NCBI GenBank assembly: GCA_031308135.1
Contig: JAHLJT010000631.1
Location: 222,571,433 to 222,635,432, forward strand
Source of the DNA: Acheta domesticus
Taxonomy: Eukaryota > Arthropoda > Insecta > Orthoptera > Gryllidae
DNA length: 64,000 nucleotides
Direction of reading: 5' to 3'
Position numbers and translations under genes: made by a program. The notes beneath the pieces are model-generated. The model was not told where the DNA came from. It was given only the letters and a program-made list of their open reading frames with translations, and made no database searches. Shown here piece after piece: positions 56,976-64,000 of this stretch (positions within the stretch are counted from its first letter, which is position 1; the number at the start of each line of letters is the position of its first letter).

Positions 56976-57183
56976 CTTCTTCTTGTTCCTCTAGTTCCTT
57001 TGGAGCATAGGGCCTCGGCAAAGGATCTCCATCTTACCCTATTTTCTGCAATGGGTATGATTTGCTTCCAAGTCATACCAGTCTCCCGGATCTCTCCTTC
57101 CACTGTTTTTCTCCATGATGTTCTCGGTCGACCTTGGCTTCTACTCCCTTGTGGGTTCCAACACAGTGCTTCTCTCTCATTTG
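56976..57183 (-). pseudogene. 5'-truncated LINE insertion with 11-bp TSD
   Basis: The minus-strand reading is open through the segment and contains LCWNPQGSRSQGRPRTSWRK, EIRETGMTWKQI and ENRVRWRSFAEALCS, the C-terminal signature of a non-LTR retrotransposon ORF. It is bracketed by an exact duplication ATTAGATTATA (56965-56975 and 57184-57194). Only the last ~65 codons and an AACAAGAAGAAG-type tail were integrated, a typical abortive reverse-transcription product. Confidence 0.8.
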
Positions 57184-57301
57184 ATTAGATTATATTATTA
57201 ATATATATTTATTACCATTAAATTAATTAGTTACGAGGTGCGTTCCGGAACCTAAAATTTTATAAATCTGCACAGGAGTTACATAACGATTGCTCAAGGC
57301 G

Positions 57302-57335
57302 ATGAAGCATATGCTGTTTCAGCACCACTAGTTCA
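57302..57335 (+). repeat. Solo 3' terminus of family U
   Basis: GCGATGAAGCATATGCTG then TTTCAGCACCACTAGTT. It abuts the small unknown frame at 57336. Confidence 0.5.
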
Positions 57336-57484
57336 TATTCCTTCTTACGCCATTCTTCCATTGTCTGAGGTATTAATTGTTCAATTGCTTCTTTGGGTCC
57401 ATCTATTATAGTTTTCCGAAGCATCTCTTTATCTTCAAATTCCATTATAAAATGTTCAGACCACAGCAACTGTTTCACAGACAT
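57336..57484 (-). CDS. Unrecognised short open frame
   Basis: On the minus strand an ATG at 57484, preceded by an in-frame stop, opens a hydrophilic sequence (MSVKQLLWSEHFIMEFEDKE...EEWRKKEYE) that looks protein-like in composition. The listed frame continues leftward across the family U terminus, which is unlikely to be coding. I do not recognise the family; it could be a host exon or a transposon fragment. Confidence 0.2.
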
Positions 57485-58560
57485 CGAGATTCAAGGAGGC
57501 TCTGGCTCTCTGGTGAATTGTTAATTGGCGTTCGCACTTCGAGTCATATTACAATATGAAATTAAAATGAAAGTGAGGAAATGCGATACAGCATGGCATA
57601 AAACGTGTTACGACACACGCGCGGAAATGTCACATTATTCGCTAGACGTTCCAGCCACGGCTCCTGACGTCCCATCAGCTGGAAACATTTCACTAGTAAT
57701 GTTAACATTTTCCGTCATTACGACGTGAATTACTACTGTGATACGAGTGGTAAAAGTGACTTTTTATTTTGCGAGTACGAAACGTTTTGACACGAGGACG
57801 ATAGCCCACGCACTTTTGTCATTAGTGCTAGAGATTGAACTTTTAGAACGTTACGCATGCCCTGAAGCCGTGAGTCTGTCTGTGACCTTCGCAGAGTAGA
57901 AGTAGTGAGTGTAACTAAAAAAGTAAAAAATACTGAGCTATGTTTGTCTGGCGTTCCCTTTTGTTTTCTGAATGTTATGAACCTATTAAAAGTATTTACT
58001 AATAAAGCTGACATTTATAGTTAATTATAGTTTTCTATTCACAAGTGAGTCACTAGGGTTCAAGAAACATTTGTCGTGTCTTCACTACTTCACTACTGTA
58101 ACTTATAGCAATGAGAGCTCAACATTTTTATCGTGTTGCATGATCTCCAGCAGTAATGGAAAACTTTATGTTAAATTGTTCGTTCGGGTGTTGTCAGCTA
58201 AATTTCGTACAAGGAGTTTGCATGACAACAGATTTTACTCACGATTTTCGGAGTTTTAGTATTAAATCAAATGAAATGGTCAAAGGAAGAAACAACAATA
58301 AACGTCATGGAGGTTACGATAACGCTGCTTAATTTATGAGATATCTAAAATGAGTAGAGAAGCTGGAAAAAGTACGACACATATTGGGAAGTACTGATAA
58401 TATTAGGGTATGATAATATTATGCTCCTGTCACCCACTGAATAAAAAGAACACCGTCGCGATCGTAAAACATCAGATAACTATAAAAACATAAAAATAAT
58501 ACAAACTTAAAAAGAATCAAATACAAATATAAGAACCAAAGTTCTTCTGAATTCATTTTC
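57485..58560. other. Unannotated interval
   Basis: Short frames without recognised domains. Confidence 0.35.
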
Positions 58561-58562
58561 TT

Positions 58563-58619
58563 GCAAAAAATAAAAAATAAAAAATAAAAAAAAATAAAAA
58601 AATAAAAATAAAAAAAAAA
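58563..58619. repeat. A-rich (AAAAAT)n low-complexity tract
   Basis: Purely A and T with irregular A4-A9 spacing; possibly the tail of a retroposon, but no body was identified. Confidence 0.8.
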
Positions 58620-58739
58620 GGGTCCTCTGGCAAGTTACGTGCGGACGCAATGTTAACGGTGTTACACTCAACATATACAATTAGCATGTTTATATAGCCA
58701 GCACGGAAAAGCTTAAATTTATCGCATTTCAAGTTAAAC

Positions 58740-58941
58740 ATTACGTAGTGGAGACGCAGCTTACATATCTGCACGAAAGGCATCTGCGAGCACCAGAGGA
58801 GCGACGACACGCAGCGAGGAGCGAGCCCTCCCACCGAAGCAACGCCCGTTGGCTCGCTGCTCTCCCGCTGCAGCTGGCCCCGCAGCATCCCGTCGGACGA
58901 GCATCTGTGCGCGCTCTTGACCTATATCCGCGAAGGCCAGC
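58740..58941. other. GC-rich segment left of the 7-bp array
   Basis: CpG-rich unique sequence. Frames through it extend into the array and show no recognised domain. Confidence 0.35.
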
Positions 58942-59165
58942 CGGCGCGGCGGGCGGCGGGCGGCGGGAAGGCGGGCGGCGGGGAGGCGGGCGGCGGGGAG
59001 GCGGGCGGCGGGCGGCGGGCGGCGGGCGGCGGGCGGCGGGCGGCGGGCGGCGGGCGGCGGGCGGCGGGCGGCGGGCGGCGGGCGGCGGGGGCGGCGGGCG
59101 GCGGGGGCGGCGGGCGGCGGGGGCGGCGGGCGGCGGGGGCGGCGGGCGGCGGGGGCGGCGGGCGG
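58942..59165. repeat. 7-bp GC-rich array (GGCGGGC)n
   Basis: Tandem GGCGGGC units, switching near 59090 to a 16-bp compound unit (GGCGGGCGGCGGGGGC). G runs at regular spacing indicate quadruplex potential. AAGGGRR- and RRPPPPP-like frames on both strands are artefacts of the repeat. Confidence 0.93.
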
Positions 59166-59232
59166 TGGGGCCACTGGCTGCCGCGCGACGGGGCAAGAGG
59201 CGAAGTGCAGCATTGCCGCTGGCTAAGACAAT

Positions 59233-59793
59233 TAGTGATGGCACATTTTACCAAAACATCGATACATCTCGATACATCGCTAAAGGGTTTTCGGTGTCGT
59301 TGAAAACATCGACAAAAAAATAGATGTTTTAAATATAGACTAATAAACAGGCTCTTTTCCTATCCATTTTTAATCATAGTACGCAAATGGGATATATTTT
59401 GTGGTTTGGTTAGCAGCATGTTAGTAGTACTATGATAATAAAAATATTATCCATAGTAAAGAAGAAAATTAAAATAAAAAAAATCGTGTTTCTCTATTTT
59501 ACCATTTAATCACTTCCATTCATACACCATCAAACCCCCCTGGATCATATATGCTACATTTAATATACATTTTAGTAGTATTTTTTGTATTATTGAAGTA
59601 TACATTATATTTCGTCTTAGATTTCATATCTTAATCTTTTAATCAATATTCTATACATACCATACAAAATACTTTTTCTACGCCGAGATAAACCCCACAA
59701 AATATCGATGTGAAGAAAACATTAAAAGCAAATTATCAATGTTAATATATCGATGTTTCTGGACGAAAACATGGATGTTTCTTGTCATCCCTA
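59233..59793. mobile_element. hAT-type MITE 'CATCGATG', copy f
   Basis: 561 bp with ends TAGTGATGGCACATTTTACC and the complement of TAGGGATGACAAGAAACATC, each followed by AACATCGATR-type motifs. The interior is AT-rich and non-coding. The flanking 8-mers do not match, so either the termini are slightly misplaced or the insertion was rearranged. Confidence 0.6.
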
Positions 59794-59847
59794 GGGGCGA
59801 GAGCCGCGGGCTCCCCCGCCGTCGAAATTTGGCCGGTGTTTTACGCA

Positions 59848-60003
59848 GGATTGACTGGATTCCAAGCGCGCCAGCTGCTGTGGTCATTTGTCCCGTTCGT
59901 TTATCTCGAGAGGTGGCGCTGTTCCTCCGCCGGAGCTCTTCAAATGGACGGTGAGATCCGCCGCCGACCAGAACGTCGATTTCAGGAACCTCCCGTTAGT
60001 ACC
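59848..60003 (-). mobile_element. SINE-A copy 14, 3' fragment
   Basis: On the minus strand: GGTCGGCGGCGGATCTCACC, GGCGGAGGAACAGCGCCACC, GGGACAAATGACCACAGCAG and CTGGCGCGCTTGGAATCC. This is the 3' third of the SINE, truncated at its 5' side next to copy 15. Confidence 0.7.
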
Positions 60004-60011
60004 GTCTAACC

Positions 60012-60520
60012 TCCAGTTAGACCCTCCCATAGGGTTCGAGTCCCGATGTTGGCAGGATTTTTGACACTAGCTGGATAGCTAAATCGAATTCAGACGCTGT
60101 CTGAAGGGGAATTCTAGCAGCCGGCTGCTCTGTTCGGTAGTTTTCCGACGTTTCTCCCATTAACATTAAGCAGATGCCGAAGCAGATCCCTATGAAACGG
60201 GCGACGGACCGCGCGCGATCTTTCCTTCCTCTTCCCTTTCTTATCATCGCCTCTTACTTACATATGCACATGCACTACATGCCGTGAGACCATATGGGAG
60301 CTTACAGGTTGTCCCAGCTGGAGCGGTGTCCCGGTGGTGGAAGATGCCTGGTTGGAGAAAATCCCATAAGCCAATAGGTACGTCGGTGTCGGATCTCGTC
60401 TTTCACCTGGGAAGTTGACCGCCACCTCCCGCGATAAAAAAGCATCCACTACACTTACGGGACTATTGACCTGAGCCGTTAACCAACTCGCAATCGTTAA
60501 TCAATCTTTCTATCAATTGA
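60012..60520 (+). mobile_element. SINE-A copy 15, near full length
   Basis: B box GGGTTCGAGTCCC at 60031-60043, followed by all body landmarks (GCAGCCGGCTGCTCTGTTCG, GACGGACCGCGCGCGATCTT, CACTACATGCCGTGAGACC, CGCCACCTCCCGCGAT) and a TCGTTAATCAATC tail. The A-box region is eroded. Confidence 0.85.
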
Positions 60521-60955
60521 ACCTACATGTATTAGTACAGAACAGTACTCGAGGGGTATCCTGGTGTGTCTGGTTCGGGGATCCCGTAAGAGGGACGGTC
60601 TTCATTGGGAATTGTGTTCGAGAGAGCGGGTGTTACCGCAGGGGACCCTCAGACGGGTATGACTCCCAGGCACCTATAGTTGGCAGCGTGGAATCAGGTT
60701 AAGCCGATATACGACTCCGACTGGAAAGGGAACAATTAGCGAACACATTTCGTAGAAATTAGCTATTTCGAAAAGACGAGATGAACCTAAGTAGTGCGAA
60801 TATAGTCATAGGGATTTGTCACAGCAAATGTTCGCAAACAAGGACATTCCTTGTACGTCTACGGATTAAAAATACTGCTATTGAGTTCATGTGCATTTTG
60901 TGAAATTCAAAGCATATCCACATTTCCCGCAGCATGCGTACGAATAAAACAATAT
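60521..60955. other. Unannotated interval
   Basis: Moderate GC at 60540-60720, then AT-rich. No gene supported. Confidence 0.35.
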
Positions 60956-60957
60956 AC

Positions 60958-62292
60958 GAAGCGCGTTCATAAAGTAAGGGCCGTTTGCTTATATATAAAT
61001 ATTGGCGCTTCGAAGCACAGTTTTACTACTGCAACGCCATCTACTGACTCATTGCGAAGCTACAGCGTCATTTGTTTTGATTCTGCAGTCGTATTGTTGT
61101 CCGTGAATGCAAAGAACAATGGCCGCGAAAATCGTTGATCCCGCCAACTGTGAAGTGCGCTCTGTGATTCGTTTCTTATGTGCAAAAGGATCGTCGGCTG
61201 CTGAAATTCATCGGGAGTTATGCCTGGTTTACGGACCTACAGTTATGAGTGAAGGAAAGGTTAGACAATGGTGCCGTGATTTTAAAAATGGGCGAACAAA
61301 TGTCCATGACGAAGAGCGGAGTGGCAGGCCCAGTATCCAGACCGATGAAATCGTTTCACAAGTGGACCAAACACTGCGATCTGATCGTCGATTGACGATT
61401 AGTGGTCTGGCTGACAAATTTCCTCAACTTGGACGCACTACTGTTTACAATATTGTCACAGAAAAACCTCTCATACCGCAAATTGTGTGCAAGGTGGGTA
61501 CCACAAATGCTCACCGACCACCACAAAGAGCAAAGAATGTCTAGTGGACGAAAGTTTTTGGCCCGTTATCAACAAGATGGAGATGATTTGTTTTCTCACA
61601 TTGTTACTGGGGATGAGACGTGGGTATCCTACGCCAGCCCAGAAACAAAACTGCAATCGATGCAGTAGCGACACTCATCTTCACCAAAACCGAAAAAGTT
61701 TAAGCAAACTCAGTACACAAGTCGAAAATTGATGGCTATAGTTTTCTGGGACAAAGACTGTGTTCTTTTGGTTGAGTTCATGGAACGTGGGACAACAATT
61801 ACAGCTGACGTGTACTGCAAGATGCTCAAAAAATTGAGACGTGCGATCCAAAAGAAACGCCGCGGGAAACTGTCATCTGGCATAATCCTCCTCCACAATA
61901 ACGCGCGTCCTCACACTGCTGCCAAAACCAATGAGAAAATTCAAGATTTTCGTTGGGAACTTTTTGACCACCCACCGTACAGTCCCGACCTTGCACCTAG
62001 CGACTACTTCCTCTTCTTGCATTTTAAACAGTGGCTCGGTGGACAACGTTTTGAAACCGAAGAGGGACTCAAAAACGCCGTTGTCAACTGGTTCAACTCT
62101 CAGGCGGCAAGCTTCTATGCAGAGGGGTTAAAGAAGCTGGTGCAGCGGTACGAAAAATGCTTAAAAGTGAACGGCGATTATGTAGAGAAGTAAAGTAAGA
62201 TTGTACCTAACTAAATATGACGATAAAATTAGTTTCTTATGAGTACATTTTTTTCTGTGACCAAACGGCCCTTACTTTATGAACGCGCCTCG
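60958..62292 (+). mobile_element. Complete mariner element, 1335 bp
   Basis: Terminal inverted repeats: CGAAGCGCGTTCATAAAGTA plus AGGGCCGTTTG on the left, and the complement of CGAGGCGCGTTCATAAAGTA plus AGGGCCGTTTG on the right (one mismatch in 31 bp). Flanked by TA (60956-60957 and 62293-62294). Length and structure are typical of mariner. The near-identical ends indicate a fairly recent insertion, yet the transposase is disabled. Confidence 0.95.
61107..62193 (+). pseudogene. mariner transposase, D,D34D type, inactivated
   Basis: Cut-and-paste transposase that would bind the inverted repeats and act in the nucleus. In order: an N-terminal helix-turn-helix pair (about residues 10-110, with a GRPS linker motif), the WVPQML linker, VTGDETW with the first catalytic Asp (61612-61614), LLHNNARPH and YSPDLAPSDY with the third Asp (62002-62004). 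The spacing between the second and third positions is 34 residues, as in mariner. Three defects: a one-base insertion near 61473 shifts the frame, TAG at 61666-61668 replaces a conserved Trp codon after QSMQ, and AAT at 61897-61899 puts Asn where the second catalytic Asp belongs. The start is ATG at 61107 or, more in line with family length, 61119. No protein activity is expected. Confidence 0.93.
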
Positions 62293-62294
62293 TA

Positions 62295-62762
62295 TTTAAT
62301 CCTATTTCCACTACGTGGGTTTGGATCTTATCTACTGACTCCGCTTAACACTCCACTCGTGGCGGGAAGTGCATTGACTGCGCTGTGAAACGTCGTTCAC
62401 ACTTGATCTGCTTTATCTTTTCTTGGCAGCAAGGCGGAAACTTTCTTGATGTTTCAGAATTTCATATTTACATGTTTGTTAAAGTGTTTTAGTATCTCGA
62501 ATGTGGGATAACATTGTATTTTAACGTAATGAACACGTGCGAATGACATCATTACGTTTATTGAACTTTTGTGTGTTTAGAAGAGGAACATGTTCTCGAA
62601 TCTGGTAACAATTAAAAATAATGTGCGTAGTGTGTAGGTGATATTAAAAAATTATCCAATTAGTTGATTAGACATTTATGACGTAATACAATCAGAGTGA
62701 ATATTCTATTCTGTCATGATCAAGGGGGGGAACACTTAAACAAACCGATTGACGTCCTAAAA

Positions 62763-62816
<54 letters not shown>

Positions 62817-64000
62817 CTAATGAATACCGAAGGATAATTATACAAATAAACACTTTACAAGTATAATGCACATCACTGTTCAATCAGCTGTCATTGGCGG
62901 TCAATTGATTGCCGCAAATAAATTTTTCTGCCAGGCACAACGATGTACGTACGGATTGCTCAACTGCTTCCGTATTACTCAACAAAAACTCTTACAACGT
63001 AGCACAGCAACAACAAAAACACCGAGAGACTTTCCCATACAAGGTTCGGAGAGCAATAACTTGTTCTTTCACAGACAGGAGGAACATGTGACCTTTGGTA
63101 CTCTCCGTGCATGTGGCAGGAGTCCCAATCTACTACGAACTTAACGCTCGCCGACAGGGGTGAATTAATGCATTAGCAGACTAAGGGCGCACTTAAGGCC
63201 TTCGCTACATAGACTCACCCAATTAACTTTTTAATAAAATTGTATGTTAGTTCGTAATATGTATAATATACCTTGATATTAAATATTTCATGCGTGAAGT
63301 GTTTATTTTATTTTTATACTCAATTTGATCACATGTGTTTAATACTTCTATAATATTAGGGGGCCCCATTTTTTGTCCCCTCGCAATATTGATCCTGGCC
63401 TGCTCCCCCGAACACTGGCGCAGCATTCTAGTGTCGACTAGGATATCCTTCTCGATACATTTTTCAGTGTGACATCACCCAGAGATGTCTTAAGTTCGTT
63501 TCGTAAAACAACATGTAACAGAAACATGTGTCATACTTAACTGTTATGTTATACTTAAGTGTTTCTCGCTCATGATTGCTGCTGTACAGTACGTGAACCT
63601 CACTTTGGTATCGCGAAGCCATAATTAGATCGTGCGCGTGGTGCATTTAGCGTCATTATTGGGGTGCCATTGTTGTGCCACACTCGTTGGAATTGAAGGT
63701 GCAATTAGCTTAGCGGGCGGTGTAAACCTAAGAACCAAAAACGCTTACAAAAGAAGCGGACTCTCTCCAAATAGGGGGAGATAGCGATTGATCAATTACT
63801 CCTCAAGACCCCAACATTCACTTCAGCGTGTAGAATTTGGAATATGTGAATAAATGTAAGTTGCGTATTTGGTTGTGGCATTCCTCTACCCTAGAGCATA
63901 TTTCTTAGCAACACGCACAAGACTTGACCTACCCTATTGCGGCTTCGTGCCCAATAAATACTTCTCAAATTTTTTGTTAATGGAAACTGCAATAATAGGG
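62295..64000. other. Unannotated right flank with (AT)n tract
   Basis: An (AT)n microsatellite lies at about 62766-62814. Frames up to 92 codons (62866-63144) have no recognised domain. No further repeats identified. Confidence 0.4.
62766..62814. repeat. (AT)n microsatellite
   Basis: About 24 uninterrupted AT dinucleotides after a short A run. Confidence 0.95.

Noticed and set aside
58741..59323. RRPPPPP / AAGGGRR frames over the 7-bp array
   Set aside because: Repeat translation on both strands with no recognisable domain.
1..64000. CRISPR array or prokaryotic operon
   Set aside because: No spacer-repeat periodicity, no dense collinear genes or Shine-Dalgarno patterns; the transposon content is metazoan.

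Overview
This is eukaryotic, almost certainly arthropod (insect) nuclear DNA: AT-rich and full of degraded transposable elements. It holds two tRNA-derived SINE families, a Tc1/mariner insertion, piggyBac- and pogo-type MITEs, several hAT families including a broken transposase, Helitron ends and LINE 3' tails. I found no intact host protein-coding gene, tRNA, rRNA, CRISPR array or prokaryotic operon. The longest open frames (940-978 codons) are artefacts of a GC-rich 12-bp satellite without stop codons. Species assignment is not possible from sequence alone; an insect with a large repeat-rich genome is inference.

Layout. 0-3 kb: a long tRNA-SINE (SINE-A), an 11-bp GC-rich minisatellite, and a second SINE-A broken by two palindromic MITEs, one carrying a GC-rich cargo. 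4.5-7.4 kb: an inverted pair of repeats around a MITE, a 12-bp GC array, one SINE-B and a tandem pair of SINE-A. 8-12.6 kb: a long AT-rich dispersed repeat (family U) and a MITE. 13.4-14.3 kb: two LINE 3' ends. 16-18.4 kb: a foldback element and SINE-A fragments. 18.8-21.5 kb: the large 12-bp array. 24.6-28 kb: a LINE tail, a hAT MITE and three SINE-A copies. 29.7-36.6 kb: family U, a heat-shock-element cluster, a piggyBac MITE, a hAT fragment, a Helitron end and the second copy of MITE plus cargo. 37.7-40.4 kb: two copies of a hAT MITE with target-site duplications and another MITE. 42.5-50.7 kb: family U, SINE-A copies, a hAT transposase relic, a foldback element, a perfect 184-bp palindrome, a second piggyBac MITE and a pogo-type MITE. 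53-57.5 kb: SINE-A split by hAT, two Helitron ends, a MITE and a short LINE insertion. 58.9-60.5 kb: a 7-bp GC array, a hAT MITE and SINE-A copies. 60.96-62.29 kb: a complete but inactivated mariner.

No genes cooperate here; the biology lies in transposon nesting, capture and satellite expansion. The most notable items are the near-homogeneous 2.7-kb dodecamer array, the perfect 184-bp palindrome with a 12-bp duplication, the MITE that moves with a GC-rich cargo, and a textbook heat-shock element in apparently untranslated DNA.
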